DNA from: an uncultured Clostridia bacterium
GTDB lineage: Bacteria; Bacillota; Clostridia; Christensenellales; DTU072
DNA length: 64,000 bases
Direction: 5' to 3'
Assembly (NCBI GenBank): GCA_944363505.1
Contig: CALVUD010000003.1
Coordinates: forward strand, 249,060-313,059
The notes beneath the pieces were generated by a model that made no database searches, was not told the DNA's origin, and was given only the letters and a program-made list of their open reading frames with translations. Made by a program: the position numbers and the translations under genes. Each line of letters starts with the position of its first letter. The first letter of the stretch is position 1. Of this stretch, positions 18,258-25,895 are shown in pieces.

Positions 18258-19695
18258 ACTTCTACTTTCGCTCGTTCTCGTCGCGGCGTTCGCCATCGCT
18301 TCGGGAATAGGTTTTGTCGGCATGGGCGATACCGTGAAAGCCGAAGCTGCAGACAATACCCTGGTGATATATAACTGGGGCGACTACATCGACGAAAGCG
18401 TTACCGACGATTTCGAGGTGTATTATCTGGAGACGACGGGACATTCGGTCGAAGTCGTCTATTCGACTTTCGATACCAACGAAGACATGTTGACTACCCT
18501 GGAGCAGGGAAAAGAATCGATAGATCTCGTCTGCCCCAGCGAATACGCGATCCAGCGCCTGATGCAGCGCGGACTCATCCAAAAGCTGGACAAGAGCAAA
18601 CTGACTAATCTCGCCAACGTGGACGCGCGCATTTACGATAAGGTCAATTCCGTATTTACGAATATTTCGGTTCCCGGAACAGGCGAATCGGAATCCATGA
18701 GCGATTATTTCATTCCTTATATGTGGGGAACGCTCGGTATTTTGTACAATACCGCTTACGTTACCGAAGCGGACATTGAGGCGGGTTACGGCATACTGTG
18801 GAACGCCGCCGGCAATTCCTCTTTAAAAGGCAAGATCCTTATGAAAGACTCCATCCGCGACGCCTACGTTGCAGCCGTGCTTTATATGAAAGAAACGGGC
18901 AAACTGCCGTCCGGATACGAAAATCTTTCGGTGGAAGCGCTGATAAACACGCTTGACGACACCATGCTCGAAGCCGCCGAAAAGGTATTCAAAGATCAAA
19001 AAGACGTTCTCGCGGGCTATGAAGTCGACGACGGCAAAACGGCTATGCAGCAGGGCACCGCTTACGTCGACCTCGCGTGGTCGGGCGACGCGCTCTACGT
19101 CATGGACGAAGTCGAAGGACTCGATTATTACGTACCCAAGATCGGCGGCAACATCTGGTTCGACGGTTGGGTCATTCCCAAGAACGCTCAAAACGTAGAA
19201 GCCGCCTATATGTTCCTCGATTATCTTTGCCGTCCCGACGTGGCGATGAAGAACACGATGTATATCGGATACACCTCCGCCGTTTCCCCCGAAGCGTTTC
19301 AGGCCGACTCGACAGCGATGGCTATTCTTGCCGATAACGAATATACCGCCGAGGAGTTCTTCGGCGACACGATCCGCTATCCCGACATGAGCGACGCGGA
19401 TCTCGGCGTTATGAAAGATTTCGGCGACCGCAACGCCGACGCGATTGCCATGTGGGAAAGGGTAAAAAGCCCCGACGACGCGGACCTTATGTGGATACTG
19501 TGGCTCGTTCTCGGCATCCTTGGAGCGGCGGCGATAGGCGTGGCGGTATACTTTATCCTCAGGAAGAAAGGCAGCGTGCGCCGCGTGACGAAAGCGGCTC
19601 CCTCCTCGTCCTCCGCAACGCTTTTCGCAAGTAAGGACGATTCTTCCGAAGAGGAAGAATCCGAGGACGACGATTCCGACGACGAAAAACAATAA
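18241..19695 (+). CDS. potD: Polyamine-binding protein PotD with C-terminal membrane anchor
   Basis: 484 residues. A signal peptide (about 1-38, basic MKRTGK then a hydrophobic core) has no lipobox Cys. The mature protein begins with the family signature LVIYNWGDYIDESV, and the extracellular solute-binding fold runs to about residue 405. Unlike ordinary lipoprotein PotD, it ends in a membrane helix at about 417-439 (LMWILWLVLGILGAAAIG), the positive stop LRKKGSVRR, and a Ser/Asp/Glu-rich tail ending SEEEESEDDDSDDEKQ. The binding domain is therefore predicted outside, tethered by its C terminus, with the acidic tail in the cytoplasm. The gene overlaps potC and ends the operon. Confidence 0.9.
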   Translation: MKRTGKLLLSLVLVAAFAIASGIGFVGMGDTVKAEAADNTLVIYNWGDYIDESVTDDFEVYYLETTGHSVEVVYSTFDTNEDMLTTLEQGKESIDLVCPSEYAIQRLMQRGLIQKLDKSKLTNLANVDARIYDKVNSVFTNISVPGTGESESMSDYFIPYMWGTLGILYNTAYVTEADIEAGYGILWNAAGNSSLKGKILMKDSIRDAYVAAVLYMKETGKLPSGYENLSVEALINTLDDTMLEAAEKVFKDQKDVLAGYEVDDGKTAMQQGTAYVDLAWSGDALYVMDEVEGLDYYVPKIGGNIWFDGWVIPKNAQNVEAAYMFLDYLCRPDVAMKNTMYIGYTSAVSPEAFQADSTAMAILADNEYTAEEFFGDTIRYPDMSDADLGVMKDFGDRNADAIAMWERVKSPDDADLMWILWLVLGILGAAAIGVAVYFILRKKGSVRRVTKAAPSSSSATLFASKDDSSEEEESEDDDSDDEKQ

Positions 19696-19723
19696 AATTC
19701 TGCCTTAGGGCGGCGGCACCGTC

Positions 19724-19752
19724 TTGAATTACGCGGGCGCGTATGGTATTAT
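19724..19752 (+). promoter_or_regulatory. Promoter for the mannosidase gene, embedded in a hairpin
   Basis: TTGAAT at 19724-19729 and TATTAT at 19747-19752 with a 17-bp spacer. The -10 box lies in the loop of the potD terminator hairpin. Confidence 0.5.
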
Positions 19753-19773
19753 ACTACTATACGCGCCTTTTTT
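19736..19773 (+). terminator. Intrinsic terminator of the pot operon
   Basis: GGCGCGTAT (19736-19744) pairs with ATACGCGCC (19759-19767), followed by six T residues. The 14-nt loop is long for a terminator and contains a good -10 box. Confidence 0.65.
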
Positions 19774-19791
19774 CGGGCACAGGAGAGAGAT

Positions 19792-22758
19792 ATGGATCGG
19801 AATTACGTTGTCAACATCATCAAGTTCGCGCTTAAAATGGGAATCATGGGTTCTTTGAGGAAACTCAGAAGCGCCTGTTACACGCGCGTCGGCACGCTTA
19901 ACGCGGAATTTGCGCACAGCGCGGAGCCGGTACCTTTCGAGGAAAAGGATTCCCTGGAGTATACTCCGATACGCGTGGGACAGATATGGTCCGAAGTGTG
20001 CTACGGTTCGGCGTGGTTCCGTTTTACTGGCAGGATACCCGAAAGCGCCAAGGGCAGATGCGTGGCGCTTCTTATCGGAGACCGCGGCGAGGGCTGTATC
20101 TTCGATAAGGCGGGAAATCCCGTCAAGGGCATAAGCGACATCGGCGCGTTCATAGACTTTGCCCAGCCGCACGTCGGCAAGCGTTATTTCGAGATTTCGG
20201 AATGTGCCGAGGGCGGCGAGGAAATAGACTGGTTCATGGACGCGGGCAACAATCATAAACCTACCGACGCTCACAAGAGCGCGCGCCTCGCTCAGGCGGA
20301 CATAGTCGTGGTGAACGAAGAGATAAAAGCCGTATACTATGACGTTCTGGCACTCCTTTTCCAGCAATCGGTAGCCGAAAAGCAGGATTCCAAGATAAAG
20401 AGTATCGCCAAGACGGTAAAGGAAGCCATCAGATTAACCTTAAAGGAACACGACGCCTTAAAGGCGAAGGCACTGACCGAAAAGGAAATGGACACAGGCG
20501 AGAAGGCGCCCTTTACCGCATATGCGACGGGGCACGCGCATCTGGATTTAGCATGGCTGTGGCCGATAAGAGAAACCAAGCGTAAAGCCGTGCGCACCTT
20601 CGTTAACCAGATATACAACATGGATAAATATCCCGAATATATTTTCGGAGCGTCTCAGCCGCAGCAGTTCGAGTGGATAGAGAAAAAATACCCCGAGCTG
20701 TTCGAAAAACTGAAAGGCAAGATAGAATCGGGACAACTCGAAGTTCAGGGAGGAATGTGGGTCGAATGCGACACCAACGTAACCTCGGGCGAGAGCCTGA
20801 TCCGACAGAATCTCTACGGCAAGAGGTTCTGGAAAGGAAAATTCGGTAAGGACATGCGCATGTGCTGGCTTCCCGACGTTTTCGGGTTCTCGGGAAATCT
20901 TCCCCAGATACTGAAAAAGTGCGGAATGGACTATTTCGAAACGATAAAGCTGAGCTGGAACGAGCATAACAAATTCCCGCACCGCACGTTTATTTGGGAG
21001 GGTATCGACGATTCGGAAGTCATCGTTCACATGCCACCGGACGAAACCTACAATTCCGAAGGCAACGCCTGGACCTATTACAACGCGCTTAAGAACTATC
21101 CCGAAAAGAGCAGGCTAAATTATTTCGGCGTGCTGTACGGCGTTGGCGACGGCGGCGGCGGACCCGGCGAAGGACATATCGAAATGGTTTCGCGTGCGGC
21201 GAGGATGAAAGGACTGCCCGAAGTCAGGTTCTCGAAAGCCATTGACCTTTTCGACCGTTTCAAACAGGACAAGGACAAGCTCGTCAGGCATAAAGGCGAA
21301 CTGTATCTCGAAAAGCATCAGGGTACCTATACCACCCAGGCGAAGAACAAACTGCTGAACCGCAAAATAGAGTTTTCTCTGCACAACACCGAATTTCTGT
21401 GCGCGCTGGCGGAAAAGAAAGGCATGCCTTATCCCAAAGAAACTTTGGACGAGATATGGAAAGAGGTGCTGTTGTATCAGTTCCACGACATCATCCCCGG
21501 TTCGTCGATAGCGAGAGTCTACGAGGAAAGCGTGGCGCGTTACGAGAAGATGCTGGAAGAACTGCAAAAGCTCAGGAAAGAAGCGTTGAGAGTGTTATCC
21601 GAGGGCAGGGAAGGCATCAGCGCCGTCAACTATACTTCTTACGCTACAGACTATCCCGTTTGCTTCAAGGACGTATGGTACAGGCTAAAGCTCGAACCGT
21701 ATTCGGCGGCAAGACTCGAAAAATTCGTCGCGCCCGAAAAATCCCCCCTGAAAGCAACCGCCACCTCGATAGAGTCCGACCTATATAAAATAGAATTCGA
21801 TCCCTACGGCAATATCAAGAGCCTTAAATGCAAAACAAGCGGCAAGGAATTTTGCGCGGGATATCTGAACAAGCTGAACGTATACAGGGACAAGCGTCTG
21901 TATTACAATGCGTGGGATATCAGCATAAATTACACAAAGCATGCTCCGCGCGAATTTAAACTGGTGGATTCGTCCGTCAAGATAACGGAGTGTTCGGTAA
22001 CGCGGGAAAACGTGTACCGCTATCACCGCTCCCAGATTATTCAGAAAGTCGTACTGACCCTCGGCAGAAAGATCATAGATTTCGTGACGACGGTTGACTG
22101 GCAGGAAACTCACAAAATGCTTCGCGCGGATTTCCGACCCGCCGTGTTCTCGCCGGAAGTTACTTGCGACATTCAGATGGGCAATATCAAACGTTCGACG
22201 GGCGACAGGACCAAGATAGAAAAAGCGCAGTTCGAAATCTGCGCGCACAAGTGGATCGACGTGGGCGAAGGCGCGGGCATCGCGGTACTGACCGACGGCA
22301 AGTACGGCTACAGGGTCAAGGAAGGGCTGATATCTTTAAACCTTTTAAGGAGTCCGATGTTCCCCGCTCCCGACGCCGACAAGGGCGTGCACAACATCTC
22401 TTATGCGCTTTACCCTCACGAAGGAGGTTATAACGAAGCCGAGGTACAAAAGGAAGCGTACCTGTACAACAACCGTCCCGCGGTTTTCGAATGTGCGCTG
22501 GATATCCCCTCGGTATTCAAAACGAGCGACGCTCACGTCGTCGTCGAGACCGTCAAGCGCTCCGAGGACGGCAAAGGCATAGTGGTACGTCTGTACGAGG
22601 ATTCGGGCGCCGCGCGCACGACCGACATAAGCAGTATGTACGACGGTAAGGTCTACGAAACCGATCTGTTGGAAAACGTCCTTTCCGAAGCCTCGCTGAA
22701 AGACGTCGCTTTCAAACCCTTCGAGATCAAGACTTTCAAGATCGTTTCGGAAGATTGA
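19792..22758 (+). CDS. GH38-family alpha-mannosidase
   Basis: 988 residues. It removes terminal alpha-linked mannose from glycans, probably imported or cytoplasmic because no signal peptide is visible. The catalytic domain begins near residue 240: HAHLDLAWLWPIRETKRK contains the zinc ligands His250 and Asp252, and CWLPDVFGFSGNLPQ contains Asp362, the expected nucleophile and third ligand. The middle helical region and the C-terminal beta domains to residue 988 match the length of Clostridia family members. AGGAGAGAG precedes the ATG by 6 nt. It is transcribed from its own promoter in the pot terminator region and appears monocistronic. Substrate linkage cannot be read from the sequence. Confidence 0.92.
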   Translation: MDRNYVVNIIKFALKMGIMGSLRKLRSACYTRVGTLNAEFAHSAEPVPFEEKDSLEYTPIRVGQIWSEVCYGSAWFRFTGRIPESAKGRCVALLIGDRGEGCIFDKAGNPVKGISDIGAFIDFAQPHVGKRYFEISECAEGGEEIDWFMDAGNNHKPTDAHKSARLAQADIVVVNEEIKAVYYDVLALLFQQSVAEKQDSKIKSIAKTVKEAIRLTLKEHDALKAKALTEKEMDTGEKAPFTAYATGHAHLDLAWLWPIRETKRKAVRTFVNQIYNMDKYPEYIFGASQPQQFEWIEKKYPELFEKLKGKIESGQLEVQGGMWVECDTNVTSGESLIRQNLYGKRFWKGKFGKDMRMCWLPDVFGFSGNLPQILKKCGMDYFETIKLSWNEHNKFPHRTFIWEGIDDSEVIVHMPPDETYNSEGNAWTYYNALKNYPEKSRLNYFGVLYGVGDGGGGPGEGHIEMVSRAARMKGLPEVRFSKAIDLFDRFKQDKDKLVRHKGELYLEKHQGTYTTQAKNKLLNRKIEFSLHNTEFLCALAEKKGMPYPKETLDEIWKEVLLYQFHDIIPGSSIARVYEESVARYEKMLEELQKLRKEALRVLSEGREGISAVNYTSYATDYPVCFKDVWYRLKLEPYSAARLEKFVAPEKSPLKATATSIESDLYKIEFDPYGNIKSLKCKTSGKEFCAGYLNKLNVYRDKRLYYNAWDISINYTKHAPREFKLVDSSVKITECSVTRENVYRYHRSQIIQKVVLTLGRKIIDFVTTVDWQETHKMLRADFRPAVFSPEVTCDIQMGNIKRSTGDRTKIEKAQFEICAHKWIDVGEGAGIAVLTDGKYGYRVKEGLISLNLLRSPMFPAPDADKGVHNISYALYPHEGGYNEAEVQKEAYLYNNRPAVFECALDIPSVFKTSDAHVVVETVKRSEDGKGIVVRLYEDSGAARTTDISSMYDGKVYETDLLENVLSEASLKDVAFKPFEIKTFKIVSED

Positions 22759-22803
22759 TAAAAGCGCACAAAACGGTAGCTTAAGATACAGATAATTCGA
22801 AAT

Positions 22804-22835
22804 ACGCCGCCCGAACAAGGGCGGCGTCGGTTTTT
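22804..22835 (+). terminator. Intrinsic terminator of the mannosidase gene
   Basis: ACGCCGCCC / GGGCGGCGT stem with a GAACAA loop, then CGGTTTTT. Confidence 0.8.
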
Positions 22836-22844
22836 GCTCACGAC

Positions 22845-22874
22845 AAAAAAAGGCGACCCGTTCGGGTCGCCTTT
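22845..22874 (-). terminator. Intrinsic terminator of the minus-strand transketolase operon
   Basis: AAAGGCGACCCG / CGGGTCGCCTTT stem with a 2-nt loop; on the minus strand it is followed by a run of seven T. It faces the mannosidase terminator. Confidence 0.8.
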
Positions 22875-22894
22875 ATCGGATTTAGTTCATAAAA

Positions 22895-23833
22895 TTATTT
22901 GACGAACTTGGAGGGGATCAACATGTTCTGAAGCTGAGTCATCAGATTGTTGAACTGAACGGCATAGGAGTCGCCCGCGCCGACGACGGTTATGCAGCCC
23001 TTGGTCGCGGCTTCGACGAACTCGTATCTGCCGCTCAAAACCGCCAGGCAGCCGTCGGGATTGGGGAAGTCGAACAGAACGAAGGGACGTTTTCTGGTAT
23101 ATTCTCCTCTGCCCGCTTTGGATTTACCCGCCTTGACTCTGAGGTAAGCGGCGATCGGGGGATAGATTTCTTTGCCGTTTGCGTCCAGCGTCGCGCCGAC
23201 CTTGAACTGATAAATACGATCGGTCTGCTTCGCCATCCAGTTGGAAAGGGGTTCCCAGCCCAGTTTATTCGCCTGCGACATTGCGGTGGTGATCATGTAA
23301 AGCGACATTTTCACTTTCAGATACTGTTCCCACGGCTGGTCTGTGCCCGGATTGAAATTAGGCATCATTTTTGTCAGCGACAGCATCAGGAACAGGAAGG
23401 GCAAAGTCGCCTTTTTGAAAATATTTTTCAGTAGCGGCGCCACGATTCCCAACATTTCTACGGGGGAATTGCCCTTGAACACGCCGAGCAGGCTCTTTAT
23501 GGATTTAAACGCGAGGGTAACGACCTGTACGCCCTCGTAACGGGAGTCGTATTCTCCCTGATAAACCTTGAAACGGGGGACTGGTTTTGCCTCGGGGTTC
23601 TCCTGTAGCGCTTTTTCGGTGAGTTCGGCGGCTTTTTGTTCGGTCAGAAATACGATGTGACATGCCAAAGGATGCTCGTCGTCCGCCGCCTTAAACTCTA
23701 TTACGGCGTTTATTTTTTCGAATTTGGCGGCTTGAGCGGGATCCTCGGTCAGAGGTATTTTCATCGCCGGGAAAGCGGCGCGAAAATACAGCTCGGCAGC
23801 CAAAACGTCTTGAGGTGTAGCAATATTACTCAT
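22895..23833 (-). CDS. Conserved-looking protein of unknown function, weak SCP2-like C terminus
   Basis: 312 residues, not firmly recognised. Residues about 35-110 form a mixed alpha/beta region; about 118-165 is hydrophobic and could associate with membranes (ATLPFLFLMLSLTKMM) but is followed by a soluble-looking domain. The end, VEAATKGCITVVGAGDSYAVQFNNLM, vaguely resembles the last strand and helix of SCP2-type lipid-binding domains; this is a weak resemblance only. It starts 15 bp after the transketolase C-terminal gene on the same strand, with GGAGG before the ATG, and is followed by the operon terminator, so it is probably co-expressed with the transketolase. A metabolic link is inferred from position alone. 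Confidence 0.7.
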   Translation of the reverse strand: MSNIATPQDVLAAELYFRAAFPAMKIPLTEDPAQAAKFEKINAVIEFKAADDEHPLACHIVFLTEQKAAELTEKALQENPEAKPVPRFKVYQGEYDSRYEGVQVVTLAFKSIKSLLGVFKGNSPVEMLGIVAPLLKNIFKKATLPFLFLMLSLTKMMPNFNPGTDQPWEQYLKVKMSLYMITTAMSQANKLGWEPLSNWMAKQTDRIYQFKVGATLDANGKEIYPPIAAYLRVKAGKSKAGRGEYTRKRPFVLFDFPNPDGCLAVLSGRYEFVEAATKGCITVVGAGDSYAVQFNNLMTQLQNMLIPSKFVK

Positions 23834-23848
23834 CGGAACCTCCTAAGC

Positions 23849-24856
23849 CTAGTCTTCGTCCGTCCAGTCCTCGTCGGCTTCGATTTCCTTGCCGAGGAGT
23901 TCCTTGACGGTTTCCTGGATGCCGGTGGCGTCCAGTTTGTATCTGGCGTAAAGGTCCTCGGGGTAGCCTATGACGCCGTATTCGTCGGGGATTCCGAGCT
24001 TGGTGAAAGCGCATCCCTTGCCCGATTCGGCTATGACCGCCGCGACCGCGTCGCCCAGACCGCCGATAACGTTGTGTTCCTCCACCGTCAGTATGCGGCG
24101 GGTATCCACGACCGCCTGCATGATTGCGTCTTTGTCTATGGGCTTTAAGGTGTGCATATTGATGACGCGTACGCTGATGCCCTCGGCGGCGAGGTCCTTA
24201 GCCGCTTCCAGAGCCTGGAGAGTGGGGGTGCCGCAGGTGATTATCGTCAGGTCGCTGCCTTCGTGGAGGGTCATCGCCTTGCCGATGGTGAATTCGAAAT
24301 CCTCGTTGTCGTGCAGCGGCGGTTCGAAGCCTCTGCCGACTCTCATATAGAAAGGTCCGGGTACGTCCACGCATGCGCGGACAGCCTTTGCGGTCTCGAA
24401 ACCGTCGGCGGGGATAACTACGGTCATGTTGGCAATCGCGCGCATGATCGCATAGTCCTCGGTGCAGTGGTGTGTGGTACCCGCGGGACCGAAGCTGAGT
24501 CCGCCGTGGGTGGCGATGATCTTCACGGGCAGGTTCTGATACGCGATGTCCGTCCTGACCTGTTCGCCGCCCCTGAGGCAGGCAAAAATGGCGAACGTCG
24601 AGGCAAAGGGGATTAGTCCCGTTTTCGCCAGTCCCGCGGCAACGCCGAACAGGTTCTGTTCCGCGATACCAACGTTAAACAGTCTGTCCGGGAATTTGTC
24701 GCCGAAGTTACCGATATTGGTAGATTTCGCGAGGTCTGCGGTAACGCCTACGATCTTGTCGTTGGTTTCGCCCAGCTCCGCCAGGACTTTGCCGTATATT
24801 TCTTTTGACGTCATCTTATTGGCGTCGTATGTGGTCCAAGTAGTGCCTTCAGCCAT
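23849..24856 (-). CDS. Transketolase, C-terminal subunit
   Basis: 335 residues, holding the pyrimidine-binding and C-terminal domains of a transketolase split into two polypeptides. The pyrimidine-binding signature VGIAEQNLFGVAAGLAKTG (about 62-80) contains the glutamate that activates thiamine diphosphate. RVGRG and the final regulatory fold ILTVEEHNVIGGLGDAVA are present. With the N-terminal subunit encoded 14 bp upstream it should interconvert pentose-phosphate sugars in the cytoplasm. AGGAGGGT precedes its ATG. A second, plus-strand pair lies at 46.4-48.2 kb, so the organism carries at least two copies that may differ in substrate or expression. Confidence 0.93.
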   Translation of the reverse strand: MAEGTTWTTYDANKMTSKEIYGKVLAELGETNDKIVGVTADLAKSTNIGNFGDKFPDRLFNVGIAEQNLFGVAAGLAKTGLIPFASTFAIFACLRGGEQVRTDIAYQNLPVKIIATHGGLSFGPAGTTHHCTEDYAIMRAIANMTVVIPADGFETAKAVRACVDVPGPFYMRVGRGFEPPLHDNEDFEFTIGKAMTLHEGSDLTIITCGTPTLQALEAAKDLAAEGISVRVINMHTLKPIDKDAIMQAVVDTRRILTVEEHNVIGGLGDAVAAVIAESGKGCAFTKLGIPDEYGVIGYPEDLYARYKLDATGIQETVKELLGKEIEADEDWTDED

Positions 24857-24870
24857 TTATGTACCCTCCT

Positions 24871-25707
24871 TTAGTCCATTGCTTCGATGTCGGCGACCGC
24901 TTCTTTGAAGAGGTCGGAGTTCATTGCGCCGTAGTGCCACTTGACGTTGCCCTGGAAGCGTTTTACGCCGAAGCCCTTTTCGGTGTTCGCAATGATACAA
25001 ACGGGTAGATCGGAATCGTTTGCCCACGCCTCGGCGAGAGCCTTGTCGAGTTCCGCCATGTCGTTTCCGTTGCATACGATGACCTTGAAGCCGAACGCCT
25101 CGTATTTTTTGTCGATGGGTTCGATGCTCATGACGTCTTCGGTCTTGCCGTCGATCATCATCTTGTTGCGGTCGACTATCGCGATCAGGTTTTTGAGTTT
25201 GAAGTGGTGCGCCGCCATCGCGCCTTCCCAGACGCTGCCTTCGTCCTGTTCTCCGTCTCCCATCAGAACGACGACCTTGGAGGTGTTGTTGCCCTGATAC
25301 CTCAGACCGAGAGCCATTCCGACGCCCATCGGCAGACCGTGACCCAGCGAACCCGTGGAGGCGTCGCAGCCGCGGACCTTCTTGCTGTCGGGATGCATGC
25401 CGTAGGGGGACTCGTAGTGATTGAAGTGTTCCAAGGAATTCATCGGGACGAAACCCGCCATGGCGAGGCAGGGAACGTATGCCAGAGCGCAATGACCTTT
25501 GCTGAGGATGAATCTGTCTCGGTCGAACATGGCGGGGTCGTCGGAATTGACGTTAAGATACTTGAAGTACAGCGCCGCAAGTATGTCGGCACAGCTTAAA
25601 GAACCTCCCAAGTGACCTGAGCCGGCGAAATTGGCGGTTTTAACGATATTCAACCGCAGCTCTTTCGCCACCTTTTTCAGTTCGGAAACGGAAATGTCTT
25701 TCGGCAT
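24871..25707 (-). CDS. Transketolase, N-terminal subunit
   Basis: 278 residues, the thiamine-diphosphate binding half. The substrate-side motif GSGHLGGSLSCADILAALYF is at about 29-48, and the Mg-diphosphate motif GDGEQDEGSVWEGAMAAHHF with the NK end (DRNK) lies at about 150-182. It acts with the downstream C-terminal subunit. A consensus promoter and a GGAGGGC ribosome binding site lie upstream, making this the first gene of a three-gene operon. Length is typical for split Firmicute and archaeal transketolases. Confidence 0.93.
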   Translation of the reverse strand: MPKDISVSELKKVAKELRLNIVKTANFAGSGHLGGSLSCADILAALYFKYLNVNSDDPAMFDRDRFILSKGHCALAYVPCLAMAGFVPMNSLEHFNHYESPYGMHPDSKKVRGCDASTGSLGHGLPMGVGMALGLRYQGNNTSKVVVLMGDGEQDEGSVWEGAMAAHHFKLKNLIAIVDRNKMMIDGKTEDVMSIEPIDKKYEAFGFKVIVCNGNDMAELDKALAEAWANDSDLPVCIIANTEKGFGVKRFQGNVKWHYGAMNSDLFKEAVADIEAMD

Positions 25708-25765
25708 TATATTTTGCCCTCCAAAAATTTATAGTAATACAGACGCTCGATAAACGTCTATTTTA

Positions 25766-25794
25766 AGTATAAATCAACCGACAAAATCAGTCAA
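25766..25794 (-). promoter_or_regulatory. Promoter of the minus-strand transketolase operon
   Basis: On the minus strand TTGACT (25789-25794), a 17-bp spacer, and TATACT (25766-25771). A short inverted repeat AGACG/CGTCT (25741-25759) lies in the leader. Confidence 0.65.
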
Positions 25795-25858
25795 TACCCA
25801 TTTTTTCGGGCGATTTTGCGCCGCGGCCGCCGCTTCGGAGGCGCGCAAAAAAAACATC

Positions 25859-25887
25859 TTGTAAAATGCGTGCGTATGTGTTATAAT
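25859..25887 (+). promoter_or_regulatory. Promoter directly abutting the lipoprotein start (leaderless arrangement)
   Basis: TTGTAA (25859-25864), 17-bp spacer, TATAAT (25882-25887). The ATG is at 25896, only 8 nt after the -10 box, so transcription should begin at or within a nucleotide or two of the start codon and no Shine-Dalgarno can be included. Confidence 0.6.
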
Positions 25888-25895
25888 TTGTGCGT

